Positions 27,625 to 36,118 of a stretch of 64,000 nucleotides of DNA are shown here, in pieces. Location: assembly GCF_002222635.1 (NCBI RefSeq), contig NZ_CP022415.1:3348001-3412000 (forward strand), read 5' to 3'. Made by a program: the position numbers and the translations under genes. Each line of letters begins with the position of its first letter. The first letter of the stretch is position 1. A model generated the notes under the pieces. That model searched no databases. It had not been told where the DNA came from and saw only the letters and a program-made list of their open reading frames with translations. The DNA is from Pseudosulfitobacter pseudonitzschiae. Its GTDB lineage: Bacteria; Pseudomonadota; Alphaproteobacteria; Rhodobacterales; Rhodobacteraceae.

Positions 27625-27777
27625 CTAATGGCAGTGTACCCGCCCACCATTGCTGTTGTCTGCGTGACAGCATTGACCCGCAGGCGAAGATTTCCGGCAT
27701 CCGCCTCCATGAGCGTCTGCAGCCATAGCCGAAAAAGATAGCGCAACGGCAGCGGCAAAAATTGTGATAGATTTCAT
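27625..27777 (-). CDS. 50-residue exported Cys/His-rich peptide
   Basis: ATG 27,777 is preceded by AGGAG at a good distance. Residues 1-22 form a signal peptide (MKSITIFAAAVALSFSAMAA), and the mature part of about 28 residues begins DAHGGGCRKSSPAGQCCHAD and ends GGRVHCH. It has three cysteines and four histidines, arranged like small periplasmic HGG...YHCH-type peptides that may bind metal. A perfect 15-base palindrome lies about 85 bases upstream. Metal binding is inferred from composition; the gene itself is well supported by ribosome site, signal peptide and stop. Confidence 0.65.
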   Translation of the reverse strand: MKSITIFAAAVALSFSAMAADAHGGGCRKSSPAGQCCHADNSNGGRVHCH

Positions 27778-28128
27778 CTTCAATCTCCTAAAAGAAAAAG
27801 GGGTAAATGCTTGATAGCCACGGCTCGAACCATAGCCACCACCATCACAAGAGGCCCGAGTTACAAAGTTTGTAAAGCTTTATCTGGCGGTGTGCGAAGT
27901 GCGTTCGCGCCGCAAGAGTCGTTCTGAAAGCTACGCCTAATAATAGGTTCTAACCGCGTCCATCTCGCCACCGCCACTTGGTCACTTGCTTAACTAGACG
28001 CCGAACGATCAAGAAGCGGTCTCCGCGTATTGGGCTAATGCACGAGGGACCGAGCGCCGACCTCGACCGTGGAACCATTCTCCCTACCACTCGTTTGACC
28101 AGAGAAATTAAGTAGAGAGGAAACCATC
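27778..28128. other. non-coding stretch between the small peptide gene and the flavodoxin gene
   Basis: This stretch holds the 5' region of the minus-strand peptide gene with its palindrome, and a leader for the flavodoxin gene ending in AGAGAGGAAACC. I see no other gene, repeat or hairpin that stands out. Confidence 0.5.
27861..27875. promoter_or_regulatory. perfect palindrome TTACAAA-G-TTTGTAA upstream of the Cys/His-rich peptide
   Basis: Seven-base arms flank one central base. The sequence resembles boxes bound by copper-type two-component response regulators (TTACA...TGTAA). It lies upstream of the small exported peptide gene, in a region otherwise free of genes. No cognate regulator gene is visible nearby. 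Confidence 0.45.
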
Positions 28129-28719
28129 ATGGCTCCGAAGATCACTGTATTGTTCTATTCGACGTATGGCACAAATCATGGCGTCGCGCTTGAAGCAGCC
28201 CGCGCCGCCGAGGCCGCTGGTGCTGAGGTGAGGCTACGCCGCTGTCAGGAAACCGCACCAGCTGATGTTGTTGACGGACAGGAAGCATGGCGGGACCAGC
28301 TGGAGAAAACGAAGGATATCCCGGAAGCCAAACCCGATGATATGGAGTGGGCGGACGGCTATTTCATTTCTGTGCCGACCCGGTTCGGCGTTCCGGCCAG
28401 TCAGTTCCGCGCTTTCATTGATACACTCGGCCCGTCGTGGCAGTCGGGCGCCTTGGCCAACAAGGTGGTAACCGCCACGACCTCTGCGCAGAACCCACAT
28501 GGCGGGCAGGAAACGACGATCCAATCGGTATACGTGACTGCGATGCACTGGGGTGCCATCATTGTTCCACCGGGATATGCCGACCCCGTCAAGTTCGAAG
28601 ACGGGGGTAACCCGTACGGCTACTCTTGTACGCCCGGGGAACTGGACGAGACCGGAAAGAAATCGGTGGCATTTCAAGCCAAGCGATTGGTGGAATATGC
28701 AGGTAAGCTTGGCAACTGA
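28129..28719 (+). CDS. WrbA-like flavodoxin / NAD(P)H:quinone oxidoreductase
   Basis: This 196-residue protein has the flavodoxin-like FMN loop [20 protein letters not shown] at residues 9-28. [20 protein letters not shown] near residue 77 is the WrbA-type second FMN block, and the region [20 protein letters not shown] near residue 112 is the third. WrbA enzymes reduce quinones by two electrons and limit redox cycling. The length is typical. AGAGAGGAAACC lies before the start. It stands alone on the island. Confidence 0.88.
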   Translation: MAPKITVLFYSTYGTNHGVALEAARAAEAAGAEVRLRRCQETAPADVVDGQEAWRDQLEKTKDIPEAKPDDMEWADGYFISVPTRFGVPASQFRAFIDTLGPSWQSGALANKVVTATTSAQNPHGGQETTIQSVYVTAMHWGAIIVPPGYADPVKFEDGGNPYGYSCTPGELDETGKKSVAFQAKRLVEYAGKLGN

Positions 28720-29463
28720 GCCGCTGCTAAACTTAATATTCATGGCGTAGAACGCACGGCGCACCGCTTGCGGCGTGCCAGACCCATAGGTTCAGTTTGA
28801 TGTCTTGGAACTGCCCGATAGAGACCGCTTTTTCATCGGGGAAATCAGACAGAGCGGACCCCAAGGTTTCCCAAAGGGATAGGGGTAAATGAGAGAAAAT
28901 ATCTGCAAGACGGGGTGCGGCAAAGCGGCCTTGCCGAGAATACTAAAAAGATAAAGATCAACTATCTGGGGTTTCGAAAGGGGTGCGCGCCTCTTCGCCG
29001 GAAAGACGTAACCGCAGGTTACGGCTAGTAGGTTCCCACACGCGCGACCCTAAGCCCAAGGCCCAAAGAATAGCTGATGGTACGTCGCGCTCTAAAACGG
29101 TCCACCGTTCGGTGCAGCAGTTGCACGCCGACCAGCAGCCCCAGCAGAGCCGCGCGAGTGATTGAGATGTTTCTAAGCACTTTCCTAATGAGTAAGCTGT
29201 CGTAAACTGAAAGCGCTTGATCTCTGCTACAGGCCGCGATTAGGAGTTCCCTTCGTGGCTGTTCGTCCCACTTCCCCATCGTTGCCCTTAGTGCGATACT
29301 GGTGGAGAGGGCAGTTTTGGCGTTACCTCGTGCAATGCTGAGAACAGCCACGTTCGCACCACACAGAAGTAGCCAGCGCATCGAGCAACCGGATTGCTTG
29401 GCGGATGCTTTCATGCCAGCTTATCCGAGTTCATAAAATTCAACTCCCAGTAGGATGAGTCGA
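28720..29463. other. apparently decayed DNA, no gene supported
   Basis: About 740 bases lie between the flavodoxin gene and a frameshifted small gene. Open frames exist on the minus strand (for example 29,025-29,414), but they lack a ribosome site, family motifs and a protein-like composition. The stretch is probably debris of old insertions. Confidence 0.4.
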
Positions 29464-29656
29464 ATGACAAAAGTTTCAGAACCGAAAGCATTGCGCGCTG
29501 AAGCCGCGGCACTGCGAAACGCTGCCAGTTCGCAGCGGGCCGGGTAACTCCCCGTTGAACTTTGACAAAGCTTACGATGATCTGATCGTTCAGGGACTTG
29601 ATCGAGAAGCTGCAAAATTAGATGCCAAAGCCGATCAAATCGAACTGGGCAATTAA
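29464..29656 (+). pseudogene. frameshifted small helical protein gene
   Basis: ATG 29,464 starts MTKVSEPKALRAEAAALRNA and reaches TAA at 29,545 after SSQRAG. If one G is removed at about 29,543, the frame continues as GNSPLNFDKAYDDLIVQGLD and then an alpha-helical end to TAA 29,656. The restored product would be about 63 residues, rich in Ala, Glu and Asp. I do not recognise the family; the frame continuity suggests a recent single-base insertion. Confidence 0.45.
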
Positions 29657-29699
29657 CGCACAGCGCGAGGCATGGTGGCTGTCGACGGGGTTGCTTTTG

Positions 29700-29885
29700 T
29701 CAGCTTAGAAAATCCTCAACAGGGCTGTTCTCAAAGTCAGCCAGCGCCGCTCCGAGTGCATCCCGATCAGTTGGAAACAGCTCATCTCTGGCAAAGCTTG
29801 TTCCATTGGCGTTGACGACTTCCAGCGTCCACAAGGTATCCTCCCCCCGGTAAATCTGGATCTCGAAGCGATGGCCCTCCACCAT
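29700..29885 (-). CDS. small hypothetical protein
   Basis: The 61-residue product begins MVEGHRFEIQIYRGEDTLWT and continues with LEVVNANGTSFARDELFPTD and an acidic end. The alternating hydrophobic pattern at the start suggests a small beta-sheet fold. An in-frame extension to 30,065 overlaps the MFS gene and is arginine-rich, so I do not accept it. The ribosome site is weak. No function can be given. Confidence 0.45.
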   Translation of the reverse strand: MVEGHRFEIQIYRGEDTLWTLEVVNANGTSFARDELFPTDRDALGAALADFENSPVEDFLS

Positions 29886-29983
29886 GATCGACTGGCTCAG
29901 GGCAGCGACCCACGCGCTGCATCGCCGCAAGGCGGCTTCGAGGCCGACATGTCGATTGCTGCGCCGTGAACGAACGGCAACTA

Positions 29984-31270
29984 TCAGCCTGAGTTCTTTA
30001 ATCTCTTGGCCAAAATGCCTCCCAACAGCACGGCGATCACGAGGAAACCAGCGCCTCCTATCCAAGCACTTTGCAACGAATAGCTCTCCGCAAGGCCTCC
30101 AACCACCATCAGACCAATTGCTGCACCCAACTGCTGTACGAGAGAGCGTAATGACAGCATGGTAGAACGCTGATGGTTCTCGACACAGGAATGAAGGATG
30201 CTACTGGCTGGCGTTTCCGTAGAGCCAAGGACGACAGAAAAAAGAATGAAAACCCCGACAAAGCCGACAATGCCTCCTTGAAACGCCAAGGCGATCTGGA
30301 GAGCCGCGAGGCAAGCAAAAGCCACGGAAAGCGAGATGGCATTTCGGCGCTTGAAGATCTGATTGATGCGTGGCGACAGCGCCGCACCGAATGCGATTGA
30401 GAAGAAGTAGGTCGCCGTCAGCACACCAATTGCAGTATTGGCGTAGCCTTCGCTCAGCATACCCTTAACCTGGGTGGGCCAGAACACTTCGACCGGGTTC
30501 GTTGCCATCAAAAACAACGTTAGCGCGAGTAAAAGCATCGACAGGGAAGGATGCTTCAAGGCAAGGAAACCAGCCTCCTTTATCACTGCAGGAACGTTCG
30601 TGAAGCCCTGCGTGAGCGCCTTGGGATTCAGCGGGCGAGGCTCTTCTGTGACGGCAAATAGGGTGTAGAGAAACAACACAGTCATCATGATGAAGCTTGC
30701 AGCGTAGGAGACATCGTAAATGCTGAACCCTAGCCTGATTGCGGTTGCGCCGAATGCGTCGGGCAACAGGCCCCCGCAAATCGCACCGAAGGCCAGACCC
30801 ATTGCGTTGGCCCATTGGGCCTTTGCGAGGGCGGGCTGGATATCGACGTTCGGGGCCATGACACCAAAGTTCTCAACAAACCACGCGTCGAGTGTTCCTG
30901 AGCGCAGAGCACGTCCGAACCCAATAAACGCGAACGACAATGCCAGAACATAAAAATCGCTGGACGACAGGAAGAGACCCAGTGAGATCAAGCTTGCAAC
31001 GACCGCAGACAGGAAGACGGGCTTGCGTCCAATGTTGTCAGCCAGCCCGCCAAAGGGCAGTTCCATCGTCATGGTTGTGACTGAATAAACTCCAAACAGC
31101 AGCGAAATCTGGAAAAGGTCCATGCCACGGTCGATCAAGGCCAGCGCGACAACTGCCACCGTCAAGCCCATCGCAAAGCGGTCCAGGAACTGGTGCATCT
31201 GGAAAACCCGAATGTGCCGCCGGGCGGAACGGGTTAGCTGACGGAAGGAGAATTCGATGTCGGCGGGCAT
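29984..31270 (-). CDS. MFS transporter (efflux-type)
   Basis: This 428-residue inner-membrane protein has about twelve hydrophobic helices. The segment MELPFGGLADNIGRKPVFLS near residue 69 is the MFS loop 2-3 signature. FGRALRSGTLDAWFVENFG near residue 118 is typical of a drug/sugar efflux-like subfamily. Charged loops separate the two six-helix halves near residue 215. The substrate is not predictable. The gene stands alone in the decayed left part of the island but looks intact. Confidence 0.82.
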   Translation of the reverse strand: MPADIEFSFRQLTRSARRHIRVFQMHQFLDRFAMGLTVAVVALALIDRGMDLFQISLLFGVYSVTTMTMELPFGGLADNIGRKPVFLSAVVASLISLGLFLSSSDFYVLALSFAFIGFGRALRSGTLDAWFVENFGVMAPNVDIQPALAKAQWANAMGLAFGAICGGLLPDAFGATAIRLGFSIYDVSYAASFIMMTVLFLYTLFAVTEEPRPLNPKALTQGFTNVPAVIKEAGFLALKHPSLSMLLLALTLFLMATNPVEVFWPTQVKGMLSEGYANTAIGVLTATYFFSIAFGAALSPRINQIFKRRNAISLSVAFACLAALQIALAFQGGIVGFVGVFILFSVVLGSTETPASSILHSCVENHQRSTMLSLRSLVQQLGAAIGLMVVGGLAESYSLQSAWIGGAGFLVIAVLLGGILAKRLKNSG

Positions 31271-31805
31271 GTTTGTAGTCTTGGCATTTTGAACCGCGAA
31301 GGCAATACCAGCTCCTACAAGCGTATAACTTGAATTGTGGAAGCAGTCGTTCGGGCGCTGGTGGTGAAAGGCGGGTTAGTCCCGCATTGTGTGAGTTCGT
31401 CAGGCCGGTCACCTCGCAATTGCAGAGAATGACCGAAATGACGGGCCGCATCGTAGCATCAATTCGCAACTTTTCTGACTGGTTGTGCGCCTTGGGCGTG
31501 ACTTTGCAAATGCGACTTCCTGCGCTTCGCTGCCAACTATGCAGTCCGCAGCATCCTGGAGCACCGTATCGGCCTTTGAACTTCTGCTTAGGGGAAATCG
31601 GCTGCTGAATGTCGCAGATGCAGTGAGAGCAATGCTGCGCCATGGCCGAATGTCGTGAAAGGGCTGCCTGCTGAAGCCGGAAAGGCTGGGCAAGGCACGC
31701 ATCTGTCGGAAATGGGGCGCTGCGCTGCCGCAAGGCGGCTGCGAGCCCTTTGCTGACAATATTCCATACGTTAGGTAACTAGCGTGGGTTTCTGGGTCGG
31801 TCGCT
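31271..31805. other. non-coding stretch with a repeated hairpin
   Basis: No open frame here has family motifs. Near the end, a 22-base segment (31,718-31,739) recurs exactly at 32,176-32,197 and contains the hairpin GCCGC-AAG-GCGGC. The flanking DNA shows weak similarity in style to degenerate repeats common in this group. Confidence 0.4.
31718..31739 (+). repeat. 22-base hairpin repeat, copy 1
   Basis: The segment starts CGCTGCGCTGCC and ends GCAAGGCGGC. It is identical to 32,176-32,197 and a partial match (GCCGCAAGGCGGC) occurs at 29,922-29,934. Confidence 0.6.
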
Positions 31806-31991
31806 ATGAAAAAGTTATTGTTGTGGTTGTCTGTGTCGCTTGCAGCTTTGATGGTCGGCTGGATTCTCGGTTCAATATTCCCGCTTAAGCTTTGGCCGCA
31901 TTCGGACTGTCACCGTCTTGGCGGGTTTATACGAACCATAGATGGACCGGGAAAACCCACGGAATGCATCACTCCTTGGAAATATTACTGA
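31806..31991 (+). CDS. small signal-anchored hypothetical protein
   Basis: This 61-residue product has a basic start and one long hydrophobic segment (LLLWLSVSLAALMVGWILGS), then a short polar part with two cysteines (HSDCHRLGG and PTECITPW). It could be a membrane-anchored or exported peptide with a disulfide. There is no strong ribosome site and no family I recognise, so the gene is uncertain. Confidence 0.4.
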   Translation: MKKLLLWLSVSLAALMVGWILGSIFPLKLWPHSDCHRLGGFIRTIDGPGKPTECITPWKYY

Positions 31992-32175
31992 CAGTCAGCT
32001 ATGTCCCGCATCACTACCGCTCAAGTCCGCGCCGCTTTGCACCCGCTGCGAATGTCGGCTACTTTACATCGGATGCAAGAGTGCAACTTCGCGCCGCATC
32101 GCGCACGACCGGCAGCTTCGGGCTGCGAACGGTCCCCGGCCCATGCGCCCGCAGGTTGATACGATGTTTCTGCCA

Positions 32176-32197
32176 CGCTGCGCTGCCGCAAGGCGGC
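32176..32197 (+). repeat. 22-base hairpin repeat, copy 2
   Basis: Identical to 31,718-31,739; see that entry. The distance between copies is 458 bases and the flanks do not match closely. Confidence 0.6.
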
Positions 32198-32302
32198 ATG
32201 GATCCCAAAGTGATGATTCTGTACACTGCGGCGTATGTCAGAGGTTTGGGGGCTGGCTTGGCTTAAACGACTTTCTGTCTTTTTACCCAAACTTGATAGA
32301 TG

Positions 32303-32332
32303 GCCATTGACATTGACGCTAATGTCAATGGC
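32303..32332. promoter_or_regulatory. perfect inverted repeat with 12-base arms (MerR-type operator)
   Basis: GCCATTGACATT and AATGTCAATGGC flank a six-base spacer. TTGACA within the left arm can serve as a -35 element, as in MerR-controlled promoters where the operator lies between -35 and -10. It is 27 bases upstream of a truncated merR start, so it was probably that gene's own operator. Confidence 0.55.
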
Positions 32333-32359
32333 GTAGCGCTGTTCTGGAAAGGGTATCAC

Positions 32360-32422
32360 ATGCAAATTGCGGAAGCAGCTGACACGTTAGGACTCAGTGC
32401 CCGAAGGCGCGAATCTGGTTGA
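32360..32422 (+). pseudogene. merR-family regulator, 5' fragment
   Basis: ATG 32,360 follows GGAAAGGG and encodes MQIAEAADTLGLSA, the first helix-turn-helix residues of a MerR-family regulator. The similarity stops at about 32,400, where an IS110 fragment begins in the opposite orientation, and the frame ends at TGA 32,422. The gene was cut by the insertion or by a later deletion. Its operator survives just upstream. Confidence 0.55.
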
Positions 32423-32575
32423 TTGTCGCAGTTCGACGCGACACCAGACGCGAACGGACACGATGCAGGGCCTGCAATCGAGCTGATCCTGGGTCTTCTC
32501 AGACACCGCCTTCAAGTTCGGACGCAGAGCTGCCTCGGCAATCGCTTCTACGCGCTTCTGGCCAACGCTATGTTG
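32400..32575 (-). pseudogene. IS110-family transposase fragment
   Basis: On the minus strand the DNA reads EAIAEAALRPNLKAVSEKTQ, then DQLD. After one missing base it continues RSRLVSRRTATINQIRAF. This is the conserved central block of IS110-type transposases between the DEDD domain and the C-terminal half. Both ends are missing, there is a frameshift, and no intact copy lies in the window. Confidence 0.75.
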
Positions 32576-32711
32576 TGTCATATGATCTGACAACAAATGC
32601 CGAGGGCAATTTGAAGGCTGTGCCGAACGTTTTTGTAATGTGCATCTCGACGTCACCAGCCCCATCCCTACAGCCCTTTTGACTGTGAGCGGGCAGGGGC
32701 TAGCTCAGTTC

Positions 32712-32837
32712 ATGTCCAAACCGAAGCGCGTGAAGGGGGGCGACAGCGACGAATGGAAGTTGCAGCAGGACTATTGGATAGAAAAAGACGAATTCGCGGG
32801 GATCGACCTGAATGACGGGGTCTTCAGTTACGAATGA
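32712..32837 (+). CDS. possible 41-residue hypothetical protein
   Basis: The frame from ATG 32,712 reads MSKPKRVKGGDSDEWKLQQD and then YWIEKDEFAGIDLNDGVFSY. The composition is protein-like and acidic. There is no clear ribosome site and no recognised family, and the surrounding DNA is decayed, so it may be a fragment. Confidence 0.25.
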   Translation: MSKPKRVKGGDSDEWKLQQDYWIEKDEFAGIDLNDGVFSYE

Positions 32838-32939
32838 TCCGGACGGCGCCCCTCAAGCGGAGGCGCCTCCAAAGACTTTCAGCGAGGCGAGGTGGCTGCA
32901 CTTGCACCGTCCCTCACGCTGCCTCCCGAGACCGCCAAC

Positions 32940-34217
32940 TCACTCTGCCGTCCAGCGGGACCGGTCAGAGAAATCAGTGCAGAAGTGGTGCAGCAACCCG
33001 TCAGGATATCGCGCCGCCTGCTGTTTGAATTCATGTCGCGCAATGGTGCGGACATGGACCTCGTCGGGGCCGTCATAGATCCTGAGCGCCCTCATCCCGG
33101 CGAAAAAGTCAGCCACCGGACTGTCGTCAGTCACGCCCAGAGCGCCAAAGGTCTGAACCGCACGGTCGGCGACCTCGTAGCAGGCCCGAGCCACGGCCAG
33201 CTTGATCATCGAGATCTCGGCTTGCGCACCCTTGCCGCCTTTGGCGTCCAGAGCGGCAGCGGCGTTCATGACAAGCAGCCTTGCCTGCTCAAGTTCGATC
33301 CGGCTGTGCGCGACGAACTCCTGCACCTTGCCGTGATCCGCGATCTTTCGCCCGAAGGTTTCCCTCTTCTTCGCGCGCTCGCACATCAGCGAGAGCATTA
33401 GCTCTGCCCCGCCGATCGAACGCATGCAGTGGTGAATCCGGGCTGTCGCCAGACGGACCTGCGCCGCGGCGAACCCTTTGCCGCGCTCCCCCAGAAGGTT
33501 TTCTTTCGGTACCCGGACGTTGTCGAAAACGACTTCGGCATGCGGACGGGACCGATGTGCAAAACCCAGAACCGGGATGTTGCGAACGATATGCATGCCC
33601 GGCAGGTCGATCGGGACGATCAGCGCCGAGTGGCGGGCATAGGCAGAGGCGTCAGGGTCCGACACGCCGATCAGGACAGTGAAGCTCCAGCCCGGAACGC
33701 CGCTGTTTCCGGTGAACCACTTGTGACCGTTGACCAGCCAGTGGTCGCCCTTGTCTTCGATGCGGGTCGCGATGTTGCGTGCATCCGAAGAGGCGGTTTC
33801 CGGTTCGGTCATCGAGAATCCGGTGCAGATCGTCCCTTCCAGCATCGGTTTGAGCCAGCGTTCCTTCTGCTCTTCGCTGCCGATGGACACTAGCATCTCC
33901 ATCGTTGGGAGGTCGGGCGCGTGGCAATTGAACACCTCTGCCGCCCATTCGACCCAACCTAGCGTTTCAGCCATCGGTGCGAATTCGGTATTCGTCAGCC
34001 GTGTCCCCGGCGCCCAGTCAGGCAGGTTGGGAAGGCCGAGGTTCCAAAGCCCCTCGTCTCGCGCCATTCGCTTGAGGTCGGCGATGAACGCAGGTCTGGC
34101 GCCGGGCGGATTCGCCGCTGTGAAGGCCTTCACCTCCTTCACCCGCGGAAAGATTTCCTGCTCCATGATGGCCCGCATCCGGGTCCCGAGATCGGTTATC
34201 CTATGATCGTCCATCAT
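32940..34217 (-). CDS. acyl-CoA dehydrogenase, ACAD10/11-like
   Basis: This 425-residue flavoprotein introduces a double bond into an acyl-CoA and passes electrons to electron-transfer flavoprotein. The FAD/substrate blocks CTGFSMTEPETASSDARNI near residue 130 and WLVNGHKWFTGNSG near residue 162 are typical. The C-terminal GALGVTDDSPVADFFAGMRALR, then IYDGPDEVH, is the ACAD10/11-type ending, in which the glutamate of the usual GGxGYTxE motif is replaced. It is the last gene of the minus-strand catabolic operon and overlaps the crotonase gene as ATGA. The acyl chain it uses is unknown. Confidence 0.9.
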   Translation of the reverse strand: MMDDHRITDLGTRMRAIMEQEIFPRVKEVKAFTAANPPGARPAFIADLKRMARDEGLWNLGLPNLPDWAPGTRLTNTEFAPMAETLGWVEWAAEVFNCHAPDLPTMEMLVSIGSEEQKERWLKPMLEGTICTGFSMTEPETASSDARNIATRIEDKGDHWLVNGHKWFTGNSGVPGWSFTVLIGVSDPDASAYARHSALIVPIDLPGMHIVRNIPVLGFAHRSRPHAEVVFDNVRVPKENLLGERGKGFAAAQVRLATARIHHCMRSIGGAELMLSLMCERAKKRETFGRKIADHGKVQEFVAHSRIELEQARLLVMNAAAALDAKGGKGAQAEISMIKLAVARACYEVADRAVQTFGALGVTDDSPVADFFAGMRALRIYDGPDEVHVRTIARHEFKQQAARYPDGLLHHFCTDFSDRSRWTAE

Positions 34218-34993
34218 TCCCCCCTGAACGTCGGCCGGCGCTTTTCTAGGAATGCGGATGCACCCTCTGCGAAATCGTCGGTCATGAAATTGTCGATTGC
34301 CGTGTCGCGTTCCCAGCCCAGCACCGCATCCATCCCGGTGATGTCCTGAGCGAAGAAGCGTTTCACGGTGGTTTGCGCCAGCGGCGGGCCATAGGCGAGC
34401 TTCCGGCCCAGCTTCTGCGCCGCCTCCAATGCGCCGCCGTCGGGCGCGGGATAATCGGCCAGCCCCTGGGCCAGCGCCGCCGCCTGGTTGATTTCATCCC
34501 CGGTCAGCAAGAGCCGCTTGGCTGCCGCGCGTCCCATCCGGCGCGGCACCGACCAGAACATCCCGCCGTCCGGCGAGGCGCCGACGCGGATCTGGGCGGC
34601 ACAGAAACGTGCACCATCCGCGGCAACCACGAGATCACAGGCCGCGGCAAGTCCGACCCCGGCCCCGAACGCCGACCCTTCGACTGCCGCGATATAGAGC
34701 TTGTCCGACCTGAGGATGGTCCCGATCGTACCACCGCCCTTGGTGATCCTGTCCTCGAGTTCCGGGCGCGAGCGCAGCCCCTTAAGCACCTTGAGATTGC
34801 CACCGGCGGAAAACGTCCCGTTCGCGCCGGTCAGCACGAGCACCCGTTGTGTGTCATCGGCCTCGAAAGCGTCGATCGCCGCCGCCAGACCTTCCCGGAC
34901 GCCGGGGGCGCCCATGGAATTTCGATATTCGGGCGAGTCGACAGTCAGTGTGGTGACGGCCCCCTCTACCTCTGTTCTCACGACATCGTTCAT
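34214..34993 (-). CDS. enoyl-CoA hydratase/isomerase family protein
   Basis: This 259-residue crotonase-fold protein has the oxyanion-hole segment GANGTFSAGGNLKVLKGL near residue 55 and GSAFGAGVGLAAACDLVVA near residue 99. In ECH-type hydratases two glutamates do catalysis. Here the first position appears to be Gln (CAAQIRVG) and the second an Asp in SPDGG, a pattern seen in crotonase isomerases. It may therefore shift a double bond, or act on an unusual substrate, and not simply add water. I use ATG 34,993, in an ATGA overlap with the upstream gene. Confidence 0.85.
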   Translation of the reverse strand: MNDVVRTEVEGAVTTLTVDSPEYRNSMGAPGVREGLAAAIDAFEADDTQRVLVLTGANGTFSAGGNLKVLKGLRSRPELEDRITKGGGTIGTILRSDKLYIAAVEGSAFGAGVGLAAACDLVVAADGARFCAAQIRVGASPDGGMFWSVPRRMGRAAAKRLLLTGDEINQAAALAQGLADYPAPDGGALEAAQKLGRKLAYGPPLAQTTVKRFFAQDITGMDAVLGWERDTAIDNFMTDDFAEGASAFLEKRRPTFRGE

Positions 34994-36111
34994 GCGGCAT
35001 GCTCCTCTAATGCCAGGAATTTCGCTCTGAAGTGTTCGGCGCTGCCCAGCCAACGGCTCAGCACGTCAGTCCGCAGAAGGTGGTAGCCGACGCCGAGTTC
35101 ACGGGTCATACCGATCGCGCCGTGCAGGTGGATCGCCTCGCGCGCGACGAGGTCCCCGGTCTGAGTGGCGAGCGCCATGGCCGCCGCCACGTCGGACCGT
35201 GCCCTTCGCGAATACCCGCCGGACAGGGCGTTCGCGGCGCCCAGAACCTGCGACCGCAGCATCTCGATATCCGTGTGCAGATCGGCGGCCCGGAACTGCA
35301 GCGCCTGATTCGTCGCCAGCGGCTTGCCGAACTGTTCCCGCGTGCGCAGGTATTCCAGCGTCTGGGTCAGCGCCGCCTCGCACGAGCCGAGGATCTCCGC
35401 CGCAGCCGCGAAGGCAGCCAGCGTGAACGCCTGTTGAAGTGATGCGATGCCGTCGTCCGGTCCGATCAGGCGGGCGGAGGCTGGAACGCTCACCCTCTCT
35501 GCCTGGACCATGGCCCAGGTCGTACCATCCGTTGCCGGGTAAGGCGACACGGTCAGCCCCTTTGCGGCGGCGGGCATGAGGAACAGGCTGACCCCGGCCC
35601 GGTCCCGCGCCGAGACGAGGAAAACCTCGGCAGTTGCGCCTTCGGCCACATGGCTTTTGACGCCGGTAAGGCGATAGCCGTCGCCATCGGGTTCGGCCCG
35701 CATCGTCGGAACCTCGAAATCCCATCTTGTACCCGGCTCCATCACTGCGACCGCCACGGGCATCTCGCCGCCAGCCAACCGTGTCGCCAGATGCAACGCG
35801 TCTTCCCGGCCCGACCTTGCGAAAATCGCCCCGGGCAGGACGCAGCCGCCAATCAGGCCGTGATGCGTCGGCACACGTCCAAGGCCCCGGGCGAGCGTCA
35901 TCAGCAGGCGGGGGCCGCCATCCGCTCCACCCGCCGCCTCCGGCAGCCAGGCACCCCAGAGACCGAGCGAGCCGAGTTGCGCTCTGAGCGCCTTGGGCTC
36001 GGGCCGTAGCGCATGTCCGTCGATGCGCGGAGCTTTGTCCCGCGCTTCGCGCAATGCGCGGTCCAGCATGTCTTCGACCATGACTTCGTCTTCACTTGCC
36101 GCAAATCTCAT
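34990..36111 (-). CDS. acyl-CoA dehydrogenase (putative small/beta partner)
   Basis: This 373-residue protein has an acyl-CoA dehydrogenase fold with a shorter, more divergent N-terminus. FAD-site features are loose (VAVMEPGTRWDFEVP, then YRLTGVKSHVAEGATAEVF). The C-terminal block HLHGAIGMTRELGVGYHLLR keeps a glutamate at the catalytic position. Proteins like this often pair with a second dehydrogenase in alpha2-beta2 complexes, as in steroid side-chain degradation. The gene is separated from the upstream dehydrogenase by seven bases. I start it at ATG 36,111, with GAGGTG before it; GTG 36,117 is possible. Confidence 0.87.
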   Translation of the reverse strand: MRFAASEDEVMVEDMLDRALREARDKAPRIDGHALRPEPKALRAQLGSLGLWGAWLPEAAGGADGGPRLLMTLARGLGRVPTHHGLIGGCVLPGAIFARSGREDALHLATRLAGGEMPVAVAVMEPGTRWDFEVPTMRAEPDGDGYRLTGVKSHVAEGATAEVFLVSARDRAGVSLFLMPAAAKGLTVSPYPATDGTTWAMVQAERVSVPASARLIGPDDGIASLQQAFTLAAFAAAAEILGSCEAALTQTLEYLRTREQFGKPLATNQALQFRAADLHTDIEMLRSQVLGAANALSGGYSRRARSDVAAAMALATQTGDLVAREAIHLHGAIGMTRELGVGYHLLRTDVLSRWLGSAEHFRAKFLALEEHAA

Positions 36112-36118
36112 GGTCACC

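Larger units (their letters stand above)
31992..32359. other. non-coding stretch with repeat copy 2 and a MerR-type operator
   Basis: This stretch contains the second copy of the 22-base hairpin repeat and, close to its end, a perfect inverted repeat next to a truncated merR start. No supported coding region is visible. Confidence 0.45.

Noticed and set aside
29025-29414. 129-codon minus-strand frame in the decayed zone
   Set aside because: No ribosome site and no motif. It could be debris, but I cannot support a gene.
32845-32871. GGCGCC-based hairpin after the acyl-CoA dehydrogenase operon
   Set aside because: The pairing is mostly self-complementary GGCGCC with no T-run, so I do not call it a terminator.
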